From NCBI GenBank assembly GCA_903835235.1, contig CAILMF010000001.1:248001-312000 (forward strand): DNA of 64,000 nt, given 5' to 3'. The notes under the pieces are model-generated. The model saw only the letters and a program-made list of their open reading frames with translations. It was not told where the DNA came from and did no database searches. The stretch comes from an uncultured Rhodospirillales bacterium (GTDB lineage: Bacteria; Pseudomonadota; Alphaproteobacteria; Acetobacterales; Acetobacteraceae). The translations under genes were made by a program, and so were the position numbers. Shown piece by piece: positions 35,801-44,431 of the stretch. The stretch's first letter is position 1, and each line of letters starts with the position of its first letter.

Positions 35801-36661
35801 CTACCAGCGCAGCCCCCGCACCGCGGCGCGGGGCCGCACGCCCTCATGCGCCGCCTCGGCCGCCAGCTTCGCCGGGTCCGGGTTCGGGCCATGCGCGGCT
35901 TCCGCCAGGCCGGTCATCGCCCAGAGCGAGTCGATGCCGGCGGCGTCGGCGCCGGCCAGGTCGGTATGCGGCGTGTCGCCGATGGCCAGCACGCGGCGGC
36001 GGTCGGTCAGGCCCAGCAGCGCCATGACCGGTTCATAGATGGTCGGGTCGGGCTTGCCGACCTCGAAGATGTCGTCATGCAGCGGCTTGTACAGGTCGGC
36101 CAGGGCGCCGGCGCAGATCAGCTTCTCGCCGCCGACCATGACGGCGCGGTCCGGGTTGACGCAGACCATCGGCAGCTTGTGACGCGCGCATTCCTCCAGC
36201 GCGGCCAGGTAGCGGTCGGCACTGTGCGAGCCTCGGTCCGGGTCGGGGCCGGTATTCAACAGGAAATCGGCCTCGGCCGGGGTGGCGACCAGCTCGGCCA
36301 CGCCATCCTCGGCCACCGACAGGTCCCGCTCAGGCCCGATATGGAAGGCGCGGCGACCCAGCTTGGTGAACCAGGGGTGGCTGCGCGCGTGCAGCATCAT
36401 CCAGGTGGCTTCGCCGGAGGACATGATGCCGTCGTACAGCGCGCGGTCCAGGCCCATGCGGTCCAGCATGCCCTGGATGAACCAGGACCGCCGCGGCGCA
36501 TTGGTCAGGAAGACGATGCGCTTGCCGCGCGCCTTCAGCTGGGCCAGAGCGTCCGGCACCGGCGCGTAGGGGCGCTTGCCGTCATGCACCACGCCCCAGA
36601 GGTCCAGCACATAGCCGTCGTAGCGGTCGGCCAGGCCGGCGATGCCGTCGAGAATGTCCAT
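35801..36661 (-). CDS. HAD-superfamily hydrolase, IIA subfamily (NagD-like)
   Basis: 286 residues. HAD motif I is YVLDLWGVVHDG (first Asp kept, the second position Trp-Gly-Val as in this subfamily), motif II FLTNAPR, motif III near EVGKPDPTIYEP and motif IV IGDTPHTDLAGADAAGI. This matches the alphaproteobacterial TIGR01459 group, phosphatases of uncertain substrate. Its ATG is 11 bp after the pyrD stop, so it is second in a pyrD unit. Confidence 0.92.
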   Translation of the reverse strand: MDILDGIAGLADRYDGYVLDLWGVVHDGKRPYAPVPDALAQLKARGKRIVFLTNAPRRSWFIQGMLDRMGLDRALYDGIMSSGEATWMMLHARSHPWFTKLGRRAFHIGPERDLSVAEDGVAELVATPAEADFLLNTGPDPDRGSHSADRYLAALEECARHKLPMVCVNPDRAVMVGGEKLICAGALADLYKPLHDDIFEVGKPDPTIYEPVMALLGLTDRRRVLAIGDTPHTDLAGADAAGIDSLWAMTGLAEAAHGPNPDPAKLAAEAAHEGVRPRAAVRGLRW

Positions 36662-36672
36662 GCTGCGATTCC

Positions 36673-37731
36673 TCAGGCGTCGACGCCAACGGCATCTGCC
36701 ACAGATTTGTAGCCGCCGCGTTTCAGCAAGCCCGCCAGGTCGCGCTTGATGCGCGGGATCAGTGCCGGGCCGGCATAGGCGAAGGCGCTGTAGAGCTGCA
36801 CCAGGCTGGCGCCGGCCTTGATTTTCGTCAGCGCCTCGGCACCGGAGGAGATGCCGCCCACGCCGATCAGCGTCAGCCGCCCCCCGGCCAGCCGGTACAC
36901 CCGGCGGAGCATTTCCGTGGAACGCTCGAACAGCGGGGCGCCGGAGAGGCCGCCGGATTCGCTGCGTTGGGCGCTGCGCAAGGTGCCCGGCCGGGCGATG
37001 GTGGTATTGGAGACGATCAGCCCGGCGACCCCGTTGGCGATGCAGGTTTCTACCAGCGCCGGCAGGGCTTCGTTCGCCAGGTCCGGCGCGATCTTCACCA
37101 GCACCTGCGGCGCCCGGGCCACGGCCGCGCGGGCCGGCTGCATGGCCTGGAGGATCGACGCCAGCCGGCCTTCCGCCTGCAGATCCCGCAGCCCCGGCGT
37201 ATTGGGGGAGGAGACGTTGACCACCACGTAGTCCACCAGCGGTGCCAGCGCGGTGTACAGCGCGGGGTAGTCGCGCTCGGGGTCGGCGCCTTCCTTGTTC
37301 ACGCCGATATTGGCGCCGATCGGGGCCGGCAGCGGCCGGCGCAGCGCCGCCAGCTGCGCCAGGTAGGCGGCCAGCCCGGCATTGTTGAACCCAAGCCGGT
37401 TGATGACGGCGCGATCCTCGGTGAGGCGGAAGATGCGCGGGCGCGGATTGCCCACCTGCGGGCGCGGCGTGACGGTGCCGGCCTCGACGAAGCCGAAGCC
37501 GAGCCGCATCAGCGGGCGTATCGCGACCGCGTTCTTGTCGAAGCCGGCGGCCAGGCCGATGGGGTTGGCGAAGTGCAGGCCGAAGGCGCTGGTGGCCAGC
37601 ACCGGGTCGTCCTTGCCACGGCCACGGCCGCCCAGCCCGGCGGCCAGGGCGCGCAGCGCCAGGGTATGCGCATCCTCGGGGTCGAGGCGACGCATGAAGG
37701 GCATCAGGGCGGAGGCGAGACCGGGGATCAT
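36673..37731 (-). CDS. pyrD: dihydroorotate dehydrogenase (quinone), class 2
   Basis: 352 residues. The hydrophobic N-terminal helix (MIPGLASALMPFMRRLDPEDAH) is the membrane-association domain of class 2 enzymes. Catalytic serine lies in VNVSSPNTPGLRDLQ, and FMN-binding segments GLAAGFDKNAVAI, VSNTTIARP and IGVGGISSGAEALTKIKAGASLVQLYS are intact. It oxidises dihydroorotate with ubiquinone in pyrimidine synthesis. The frame extends upstream, but homology begins here. Confidence 0.97.
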   Translation of the reverse strand: MIPGLASALMPFMRRLDPEDAHTLALRALAAGLGGRGRGKDDPVLATSAFGLHFANPIGLAAGFDKNAVAIRPLMRLGFGFVEAGTVTPRPQVGNPRPRIFRLTEDRAVINRLGFNNAGLAAYLAQLAALRRPLPAPIGANIGVNKEGADPERDYPALYTALAPLVDYVVVNVSSPNTPGLRDLQAEGRLASILQAMQPARAAVARAPQVLVKIAPDLANEALPALVETCIANGVAGLIVSNTTIARPGTLRSAQRSESGGLSGAPLFERSTEMLRRVYRLAGGRLTLIGVGGISSGAEALTKIKAGASLVQLYSAFAYAGPALIPRIKRDLAGLLKRGGYKSVADAVGVDA

Positions 37732-37855
37732 GGCCGCGGTGAATGCCCCAGCGACGGGCGGATGGGAAGGGCGGCCGGCGGGTAATCCATCCCCGTGGCA
37801 TTGACTTGCCCGCCCCAAGCGGGCACCGCAGGCACCGAAAATGGAGGAATGCCGC

Positions 37856-38800
37856 GTGAAGGGACCAGCGATGCTGCTGGCCGGCACGGTCAGCTTCAGC
37901 CTGCTGGATGCCACCACCAAGCTGGTCTCGGCGCATTATCCGCTGGCCCAGGCCATCGGCATTCGCTGGGTGGTGGTGCTGCTGCTGTTCGGCGCGCTGC
38001 GCGCCGTGGCGCCCGGCGCCGGCGGGCCGCTGCGGACGGCGCTGCCCGGGCTGCACCTGCTGCGCTCGGCGGTCATGGTGGTCTCGGCGGCCGGCTTCTT
38101 CATGGGCTTCCGCCGGGTGCCGCTGGCCGAGGGCTACCTGGTGTTCTTCACCGCGCCCTTCATGGTGCTGGCGCTGTCGCCGCTGCTGCTGAAGGAGAAG
38201 GTGCCGGCGGCCGCCTGGTTCTGGTCCGCGGTCGGCTTCGGCGGCGTGTTGGTCTCGGTGGCGCAGAAGCTGGGGGATGGCGGCTCGATCGTCGGCTACC
38301 TGTTCATCCTGATGGGCACTGCCTGCTTCGCGGTGACCCAGGCGCTGAACCGCATGCTGCGGGCCGAGGCCGGCTGGGCGCGGCTGCTGTTCTGGGGCGC
38401 GCTGTTCGGGCTATTGGTCTATGGCCCGGTGGCCGCGGTGCAGTGGGTGCCGCCCTCGGCCGGGGAGTTTGCGCTGCTGGCCGTGGCGGGGATTTTTGCC
38501 TCGGGCGGCGTGGTGCTCTCCGCCACCGCCTACCAGGTCTCAGACCCGGCGCGGCTGGGCCCCTATGGCTTCGCGGCGTTGCCGATCTCGGTGCTGCTGG
38601 ACTGGGCGATCTGGGGCACGGCGCCGACCCTGGCGACGCTGGCCGGCGGCTGCATCGTGGTCTTCGCCTGCGTCATGAGCGAGCGGGCGCGGCGGCGTGC
38701 CGCCCTTCAGGGGATGCTGGCGGGGAACACATGCGCGCCATCTGCGCCCAAGGGCAGCGGCGTGACCGAGCGCACCGCCGAAAGCGGCAGCGCGCCGTAG
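37856..38800 (+). CDS. DMT superfamily transporter, EamA type
   Basis: 314 residues with ten membrane segments in two EamA repeats (LLAGTVSFSLLDATTKLVS; FILMGTACFAVTQALNRML). The GTG start is chosen because GGAGG lies eight bases upstream; an ATG five codons earlier contains that ribosome site. Substrate unknown, often metabolites or amino acids. Its C-terminal 31 codons overlap the convergent DUF952 gene by 94 bp, which is long for a convergent pair, so the C-terminus past SERARRR may be recently extended. Confidence 0.9.
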   Translation: MKGPAMLLAGTVSFSLLDATTKLVSAHYPLAQAIGIRWVVVLLLFGALRAVAPGAGGPLRTALPGLHLLRSAVMVVSAAGFFMGFRRVPLAEGYLVFFTAPFMVLALSPLLLKEKVPAAAWFWSAVGFGGVLVSVAQKLGDGGSIVGYLFILMGTACFAVTQALNRMLRAEAGWARLLFWGALFGLLVYGPVAAVQWVPPSAGEFALLAVAGIFASGGVVLSATAYQVSDPARLGPYGFAALPISVLLDWAIWGTAPTLATLAGGCIVVFACVMSERARRRAALQGMLAGNTCAPSAPKGSGVTERTAESGSAP

Positions 38801-39063
38801 AGATGCGGGAACAGCCCGGGGCGGGAGCCACCGGCGGCGGGTTCCCAGCGCAACGCGTCGCCACAGGCGGCGGCGTCCACCTCCACCAGCACCAAGTCTC
38901 GCTCCCCGGCGCGGTGCTTGGCCGCGCTGGCCCGCAGCTGCGCCGCGCTGGAGAAATGCAGGAAACCGTCGCGGCGGTCATCGGCGCTGCCGGTATAGGC
39001 GCCGGCGCGTTCGGCGGCCTGCCAGTCGGGGCCGCGTACCAGGGTGTAGATCAGGGCGTCCAT
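38707..39063 (-). CDS. DUF952 family protein
   Basis: 118 residues. Matches DUF952: IYTLVRGPDWQAAERAGAYTGS, DGFLHFSSAAQLRASAAKH, VLVEVDAAACGDALRWEP and FPHLYGALPL are the conserved blocks. The fold resembles ADP-ribosyl-related small enzymes; the role is unknown. It overlaps the transporter gene at its 3' end. It marks the last ordinary chromosomal gene before the phage-derived region. Confidence 0.9.
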   Translation of the reverse strand: MDALIYTLVRGPDWQAAERAGAYTGSADDRRDGFLHFSSAAQLRASAAKHRAGERDLVLVEVDAAACGDALRWEPAAGGSRPGLFPHLYGALPLSAVRSVTPLPLGADGAHVFPASIP

Positions 39064-39117
39064 GGCCGGCAGGGTTAGCGCCTGATCGCCCGAAGCGGAA
39101 GCGCCGAACGGGGTGAA

Positions 39118-39669
39118 TCAGACATTGCCCAGCCGGTAGAATACCAGTCCGCCGATCTCGGCCAGCGCCTCCTGCCCCACCGCCCAGGCCGGCAGTTCTT
39201 CGGCCAGGTGCAGATGGGTGGCGCCGCCGGTCGGGTCCACCAGTGCACCGGCCGCGGCGCGGGCGGCGATGCGCCGGCACACCGCCAGCGCCGCATCCCC
39301 CACCGGCAGGTGCCGCAGCATCGCGTGGCGGGCATGGCGCGGGTTCCAGCACGGAAACTGGAACGGCGCGCGGCAGACCGGCCCCAGCAGCAGCGGCCAC
39401 AGCGTGGCATGGCGCTGTTCCCGCTGCCACGGCGTCGGGTCCGCGGCGGCGGCATCTCCGGCGCGGTGAAGCGGTCGCTCCCATTTGATTCCGGGGGCGA
39501 AGCGCAGCCTGGCCTGGTCGTCGGCCAGCGCGGCGCGGGCGCGGTTCACCACCATGGCGGCCAGCGCCTCGATGGCGCGGACCGGGCGGGTGCCGGCTTC
39601 GGCGTAGAGGGTGAGCGCCAGGATCTCGGTGGCCTGGCCGGCGGCGGCCTGCATCTGCGCGGAAGCCAT
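39118..39669 (-). CDS. SleB-type cell wall hydrolase, probable endolysin
   Basis: 183 residues. Hydrolase_2/SleB signature: ILALTLYAEAGTRPVRAIEALAAMVVNR with the catalytic Glu, then VCRAPFQFPCWNPRHARHAML. These enzymes cleave peptidoglycan glycan strands and serve as endolysins in many alphaproteobacterial phages. No signal peptide, so it needs a holin; a one-helix membrane protein is encoded immediately upstream. It is the last gene of the phage-like module. Confidence 0.88.
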   Translation of the reverse strand: MASAQMQAAAGQATEILALTLYAEAGTRPVRAIEALAAMVVNRARAALADDQARLRFAPGIKWERPLHRAGDAAAADPTPWQREQRHATLWPLLLGPVCRAPFQFPCWNPRHARHAMLRHLPVGDAALAVCRRIAARAAAGALVDPTGGATHLHLAEELPAWAVGQEALAEIGGLVFYRLGNV

Positions 39670-39674
39670 CAGCC

Positions 39675-39980
39675 CTACTCCCCACCACGGCGCGGGTGGC
39701 GCGCCACCTCGTCCAGCTTCTCCTCGATCCGCAGCAGCGCCTGCGACAGCCGGCGGTCGACATCGCGGATCAGCGACAGCGGCACATAGGTGCGCGCCAC
39801 TTCCAGCTTGAAGTCGGCCAGGTCTTCCCGCGTGCGGTGCACCGCTTCCGAATCGCGCTGGTCACCATGGGTGATGCGCTGCTCGATATCCTTGCGCAGG
39901 CCGTTGATCATGTAGAACAGCGCACCGACGATGGGCGCCTCGACGGCCGTGATCCACCAGGCCAGGTCCATGTTGCTCAT
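39675..39980 (-). CDS. small membrane protein, probable holin/lysis accessory
   Basis: 101 residues. One N-terminal membrane helix (WWITAVEAPIVGALFYMINGL) followed by a charged coiled-coil helix (RKDIEQRITHGDQRDSEAVHRTREDLADFKLEVARTYVPL and RDVDRRLSQALLRIEEKLDEVARH). This layout is common for phage proteins encoded next to the endolysin. Stop and start are five bases from the endolysin start. It could be a holin or an Rz/spanin-like helper; the family cannot be fixed. Confidence 0.65.
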   Translation of the reverse strand: MSNMDLAWWITAVEAPIVGALFYMINGLRKDIEQRITHGDQRDSEAVHRTREDLADFKLEVARTYVPLSLIRDVDRRLSQALLRIEEKLDEVARHPRRGGE

Positions 39981-40043
39981 GCCGACCGCGCGGCCTCCTT
40001 GCAGGATGTGGGGGGAACAACCACCCTTCGGCATGGCCGAGGG

Positions 40044-40292
40044 ATGGTGGCGGGAATGGTCTGGGACGATCCCTATCTGGAAACCTGCTGCCGGGCGGCG
40101 CTGCATCGGGTGATGCTGGCCGGTAGCCTCGGCCGCCCGGATGGGCTGAAGGACGGCGCCTGCCTGCATCGCCTGGCCGGCATGGGCCTGGTGATGCAGC
40201 GCGACGACGGGCGGTTCGGTGCCACGCCGGAGGGCGTGACGCGGCACGGCAGCGAGGTACTTGGTCGAGCGGCCGATTCACGCCGCCGGTAG
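40044..40292 (+). CDS. small winged-helix-like protein on the opposite strand
   Basis: 82 residues; an ATG at 40056 would give 78. The C-terminal half reads as a winged helix: DGACLHRLAGMGLVMQRDDG (recognition helix region), RFGATPEGVTRHGSEVLG (wing). It is the only plus-strand gene between the terminase and lysis genes. The final codons (RAADSRRR and stop) fall inside a 40-bp repeat that is repeated again 43 bp on. It may regulate lysis or packaging genes; that is inference. Confidence 0.5.
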   Translation: MVAGMVWDDPYLETCCRAALHRVMLAGSLGRPDGLKDGACLHRLAGMGLVMQRDDGRFGATPEGVTRHGSEVLGRAADSRRR

Positions 40293-40348
40293 GCGATCTG
40301 ACGCTGTCCGAGCGGCCGATTCACGCCGCCGGTAGGCGATCGGACGCT
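40266..40348. repeat. 40-bp tandem repeat between wHTH gene and terL
   Basis: Two copies (40266-40305 and 40309-40348), 39 of 40 bases identical, start CGAGCGGCCGATTCACGCCG and end near GGACGCT. Each can fold as CCGAT-CGCC/GGCG-ATC(G/T)G. The first copy includes the wHTH stop codon, the second touches the terL stop. A diverged third copy lies at 52858-52896, at the far end of the phage module. Confidence 0.8.
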
Positions 40349-41777
40349 AGCCGCCGCGCCAATTGGCCAGGCGCTGGCCCGGCGGCAGCACCGGCAGGCG
40401 CACCGGCTCGGCCAGCATGGCGCCGGCGAGCGCATCCAGCGCGTCGTCCTTCACCCCCGTCGCATCCGGCCGCCAAGCGGCCATCTCGGCCGGGAAGCGG
40501 GTGCGGAACACGCTCTCATGCGCATGCAGCCGGCGCGCCGCCAGCGCCGGGTCCAGCGCCGCCAATATGCGCTCCGCCTTGGAGCGATGGCTGGCGTGCT
40601 CCACCACGGTGCAGGCGGCATTGGCGCGGGACAGCGCCTGGCGCAGCAGCGCCGGCAGGAACTTGCCGATGCCATTCGTCTCCACCCGGATCACCGGTAG
40701 CAGCAGGTCGCGGGCGATGCCGGCCACCGCCTCGCATTGCTGCGTCGCCGGGTCGGTGGCGCTCTCCGGGTCGTGGGTCAGCCAGGCCAGCCGGTGCAGG
40801 TAGTGGTTGCCCTCGCCATCGGTGAAGGTCACCGCCAGCACCGAGTCATCGCCGGCACCGGGCTTGCCATAGGCCGGGTCCCAGAAGCCGCCGCCGGACA
40901 GCAACCGCCGCCCGAGCAATGACAGCTGCGCGCGACCACCAGCCTCGCGATAGTCCGGCTCCTCGGCGTAGCGGACCATGGCGCGCGGGTCCAACCGTGC
41001 GGCTTCGTCGCTGACGGGTTGCAGCAGCATCTGCCGGGTGAAATGGCGTGGCCCGGTGCGCGTCCGCAGCGCCTCAATCTCGGCGCGCGGGAAGCGCTCC
41101 GGCCAGGCACTGCGGCCGAGCGCATCCATCACCGGCACCACCAGGCGGCGATAGCCGGTGAGGAAGCCGCTGGTGTCGTACAGCGTCTCCGCGGTGTGCG
41201 GCGTGCCGACGAACAGGATGGAACCGCCGGGCACCAGCACGAACTCGCATTCGGTCAGCCGCTCGCGCAGTTCCTCGCGCTTGCCCGGCGTGTCGCAATT
41301 GCCGGCCACCTCGACATCGTCGCAGATGATCAGTTCGGCGCGCGCGCCGGTGATGTTGCCGCCAATGCCCTGCGCCAGCATGGAGGGATCGCGCAGCACC
41401 GCGTCGCGCGCGACGGTGAAGCGGTCCATCGCCCAGGCATCGGGCGTGTCGGGCCGCAGCGCCTCGCACAGCGGGTGTTTCTCGATGATGCGGCGGACAT
41501 TGGCGACCATGCGGATGGCCAGCCACTGGTCCGCCGCCAGCACCAGGATGCGCGCCTCCGGCCGGGTGTGCAGGCACCAGGCGCAGTACAGCCCGACCAG
41601 CGTGGACTTGCCGCTGCCGCGGAACGCCATCAGCAGCAGGCGATGGTCGTTTGCCCCCTGCCGCGCCTGCAACCAGCGCGCCATGCGCCGATGCAGGCCG
41701 GGGGTGTTCAGGTTCTGCTGGTGGTTCCAGATCCAGAGGAATTCCAGGAAGTCAGCCTTGGCCCCCGACGGGATCAT
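40347..41777 (-). CDS. terL: phage terminase large subunit
   Basis: 476 residues. ATPase half: LLLMAFRGSGKSTLVGLYCAW with Walker K57, the RILVLAADQWLAIRM segment, and IICDDVEVAGN as Walker B. Nuclease half: GGFWDPAYGKPGAGDDSVLAVT (first metal Asp), RVETNGIGKFLPALL and DDALDALAGAML at the C-terminus. It packages DNA into procapsids. Start at the ATG of MIPSGAKADFLEFLW overlapping the TerS-like gene by 26 bases; a nearby upstream ATG (41804) is possible. As in T7, it comes after tail fibre and TerS. Confidence 0.92.
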   Translation of the reverse strand: MIPSGAKADFLEFLWIWNHQQNLNTPGLHRRMARWLQARQGANDHRLLLMAFRGSGKSTLVGLYCAWCLHTRPEARILVLAADQWLAIRMVANVRRIIEKHPLCEALRPDTPDAWAMDRFTVARDAVLRDPSMLAQGIGGNITGARAELIICDDVEVAGNCDTPGKREELRERLTECEFVLVPGGSILFVGTPHTAETLYDTSGFLTGYRRLVVPVMDALGRSAWPERFPRAEIEALRTRTGPRHFTRQMLLQPVSDEAARLDPRAMVRYAEEPDYREAGGRAQLSLLGRRLLSGGGFWDPAYGKPGAGDDSVLAVTFTDGEGNHYLHRLAWLTHDPESATDPATQQCEAVAGIARDLLLPVIRVETNGIGKFLPALLRQALSRANAACTVVEHASHRSKAERILAALDPALAARRLHAHESVFRTRFPAEMAAWRPDATGVKDDALDALAGAMLAEPVRLPVLPPGQRLANWRGG

Positions 41778-42081
41778 CGCTGTCGTTCTCCTCGTCGCTG
41801 TCATCGGCCCCAAGGTTCGCCCGCGCTTCGGCCACCAGCGCCGCCAGGTCCGGCGTGGCCGCGCTGCCGGCGCCGACCAGGCCGGCCACCTTCAGCAGGT
41901 GCTCGGCATGCGCCAGCACCGCGCGCCCGGCGGCGTGCAGGCCGACGACGGATTTCGGGTCCTCCGGGTCGTCGCCGGCCATGCGGTTGAGGTAGCGGTT
42001 GTAGCTCTGCATGATCAGCGCGACCGCCCGCTCGGCATCGAAATCCGGTGCCAGCAGGCGGGGACGAGCCGGCGCCGCCAC
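41752..42081 (-). CDS. probable terminase small subunit
   Basis: 109 residues; GTG start sharing one base with the tail fibre stop (TAGTG). Helical N-terminal part (DFDAERAVALIMQSYNRYLNRM), a middle helix VLAHAEHLLKVAGLVG, and an acidic C-terminal tail (ADDSDEENDSDDP). The position directly upstream of terL and overlapping it is that of TerS in T7-like phages; sequence similarity to a known TerS was not recognised, so the call rests on place and size. Confidence 0.6.
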   Translation of the reverse strand: MAAPARPRLLAPDFDAERAVALIMQSYNRYLNRMAGDDPEDPKSVVGLHAAGRAVLAHAEHLLKVAGLVGAGSAATPDLAALVAEARANLGADDSDEENDSDDPVGGQG

Positions 42082-44393
42082 TAGACCCGCGCCTTGACCA
42101 CCCGCACGAAGGCGGTGCCGGCGGCGAGATCAACCGCCGCGCCGGTCGGGTTCCAGATCCTGAGGCCGACACTGGCGGGAGAGCTGGCATTCACCTGCGC
42201 CAGGAAGGGCAGCGTGGTGGCGCTGGACCAGGCCGCCTGGGCGAAGTCACCCGGCGCGGCATCGGCCAGCGAGACGGTCTGCGTCAGCGTGGCGCCGGCG
42301 GCGATGCTGGCGGGGTCGAAGTCCAGCGTCGCCGTCAGCTCCCGGTTGCCCCAGCGGCGGCCACCGCCGAACAGCAGCGGCGGCGCCTGGTGGGCCGCGG
42401 TGTACAGCCGCAGCGACCGCAGCTGCGCGGTGGAAACTCCGCCGCGCACGCCGATGACAGCATAGCGGCAGGCGGCGTTCAGCGAGACGCGTTGCAGCCG
42501 GTTCAGCGCCTGGCCGCCGGTCAGGCTGTCCAGGTCGGCATTGCCTTCCCACCAGAAGCTCGGGCTGTCCTGCCACACCGTATTCATGTTGGAGAACAGC
42601 AGCGGCGCGCTGCTGCCCAGCACGTTCTCGCTGGCGTCGAACTGCATCGCCATCGGCCGCAGCGAAACGCCTTCGGCCGCCAGGAAGAACTCGCGGCAGC
42701 GCTCGGCATCCACCACGAAGGCGATGGCGCGGGAGGTCGGCAGCGTCAGGCTGTCGCCGTTAAGGCCGATGGAATCGAGGCCCGGGAAGCAGAAGCCCGT
42801 CAGCGTGCCGGGCGGCCCCGCGGGGTTGGAGGACAGCACCGCCATGCCCTCGAACCCCGTACTGCCGGCGGCCCAGCGGAAGGCGCGGGCGCGGACATTC
42901 GGCGCGTCTGCCACCAGCCGCGGCGTGCCGATGGCCGCCGCCGCCTGGTGGCGCGGCACCACCGTGCCACCGGCGCGCGTGGCGGAGGAGGCGTATTCCA
43001 CCTCGCAGCCGAGGAAGCCGTAGGTGCCGACATAGGCCACCTCGTACACGGCGTCCGAGAAGCCGCCGGTATGCCGCGCCACGAAGGGCGAGCACGCCTC
43101 CATGCGGATGCCCAGCGCGGTGACGGCGCGGCCATTCGCCACCTCCATCAGGAAGGGAATGGCGCTGACCGTGCCCGGCGTGCCCTGGCGCTGCAACTCG
43201 AAGGACGGCGCCAGGAAGACATGCGCGTTGTGCAGGTCATAGGCACCGGTCGCGGCTGAGAAGCGGATGCCGAAGCGGTCCTGCGTGATGTTGGTGCCGG
43301 ACGAGCAGGCGAAGTGGCCGCCGATGTGGCGCAGGCTGTTGTTCCAGCCGCTCGCGGTCAGCGTGCGGATGTCCAGGCCGATCTTGTTGTCGACGATGCG
43401 GCCATAGCTGAGCGTGCTGTCCTCGAAGCCGCGCTGGTCGCCCAGCAGCTGCACGCCGATGGTAAAGCGCTCGGCCTGGCGCACCTCGACGATGCTTTCA
43501 TCCAGGTTGCGCAGCAGGATGCCGATATCGCCCTCATTGCCCCAGTCGGCCTGGGTGGCGCGCTGCACGCGCAGCCCCTCGTAAAGCTTGGCCGCGTTGC
43601 GCGCGCCACCGCCATCGCCCAGCGTCAGCGCGGCACGACCAGCAGGACCCGCGTAAAGGATCAGGCCGCGCATGGTCAGCCCCGCCGCGGCGCCGGCCAG
43701 GGAAAGCGCCATGGTGGTGCGGAAGGTGCCCTCGCCGATCACCAGGTGCTTGCCCGCGGAAGCCGCCGCGTTCATCGCCGCCTGCAGGGCCGGGCCGTCA
43801 TCGGTGCTGCCATCGCCGGTGGCGCCGAAATCGCGCGCCGTCAGCACCTCCGCCAGCTTGTCCTCCACCGTGCGCGGTACGCTCCCGGGAAAGGGCACGC
43901 CGAGCTGGCCATCATCGCGGCCATAGACCGTCACGCCGCCCACGGCATCGAAGCCGAGCAGCTTGTTGGACCGCGCGCTGCGCGCCGGCAGCACCACGCC
44001 GCTGCCGATCTCGGAGGGGTCGACCTGCAGGCTGGCACCGATCTCGTCGGCCAGCTCCTGCATGACCGCCACCTGGTAATCCAGCTCCGCATTCAGCGTG
44101 CGGGCACGCAGCACGCCATTGTCCTGGAACGCCGTGGTACGCTCGATGGCCAGGTGCCGGCGCAGCAACACCGCGGCGCCGGCGGCCGGCGCGACGCCGA
44201 AGCTGACAGCGCCGCCGGTCGGGTTGGTGGCGCCGGCCACGCTGAAGCCGGCGGCCTGCACCGCACCGTTGACGCGCACCTCAAGGTCATCGGCCTCAAA
44301 GATCGGAAAGGGATAGGTGAAGGCGGTCTGCACACCGTCCGCGACGTATTGCACGCGCGGCACGATGGCGCCGATGGAAACCTGTTCGGACAT
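42081..44393 (-). CDS. tail fibre/tailspike protein with T7 gp17-like N-terminus and beta-helix domain
   Basis: 770 residues. The N-terminus (VQYVADGVQTAFTYPFPIFEADDLEVRVNG) matches the tail-attachment domain of T7 gp17-type fibres. From about residue 195 the segment FGATGDGSTDDGPALQAAMNAA is the classic start of a pectate-lyase-type beta-helix tailspike. The rest is Gly/Ala/Val-rich and ends in a compact C-terminal domain. It should be the receptor-binding, possibly polysaccharide-degrading, protein of the particle. Start taken at the ATG of MSEQVSIG; 38 bp separate it from the upstream gene's stop. Confidence 0.88.
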   Translation of the reverse strand: MSEQVSIGAIVPRVQYVADGVQTAFTYPFPIFEADDLEVRVNGAVQAAGFSVAGATNPTGGAVSFGVAPAAGAAVLLRRHLAIERTTAFQDNGVLRARTLNAELDYQVAVMQELADEIGASLQVDPSEIGSGVVLPARSARSNKLLGFDAVGGVTVYGRDDGQLGVPFPGSVPRTVEDKLAEVLTARDFGATGDGSTDDGPALQAAMNAAASAGKHLVIGEGTFRTTMALSLAGAAAGLTMRGLILYAGPAGRAALTLGDGGGARNAAKLYEGLRVQRATQADWGNEGDIGILLRNLDESIVEVRQAERFTIGVQLLGDQRGFEDSTLSYGRIVDNKIGLDIRTLTASGWNNSLRHIGGHFACSSGTNITQDRFGIRFSAATGAYDLHNAHVFLAPSFELQRQGTPGTVSAIPFLMEVANGRAVTALGIRMEACSPFVARHTGGFSDAVYEVAYVGTYGFLGCEVEYASSATRAGGTVVPRHQAAAAIGTPRLVADAPNVRARAFRWAAGSTGFEGMAVLSSNPAGPPGTLTGFCFPGLDSIGLNGDSLTLPTSRAIAFVVDAERCREFFLAAEGVSLRPMAMQFDASENVLGSSAPLLFSNMNTVWQDSPSFWWEGNADLDSLTGGQALNRLQRVSLNAACRYAVIGVRGGVSTAQLRSLRLYTAAHQAPPLLFGGGRRWGNRELTATLDFDPASIAAGATLTQTVSLADAAPGDFAQAAWSSATTLPFLAQVNASSPASVGLRIWNPTGAAVDLAAGTAFVRVVKARV

Positions 44394-44431
44394 CGCTGGT
44401 TGCGCTCCAGAAGGGCAAGAGGTCGAGACGT

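Noticed and set aside
40266-40348. Possible CRISPR array
   Set aside because: Only two units with a three-base spacer; no further repeats and no cas genes.
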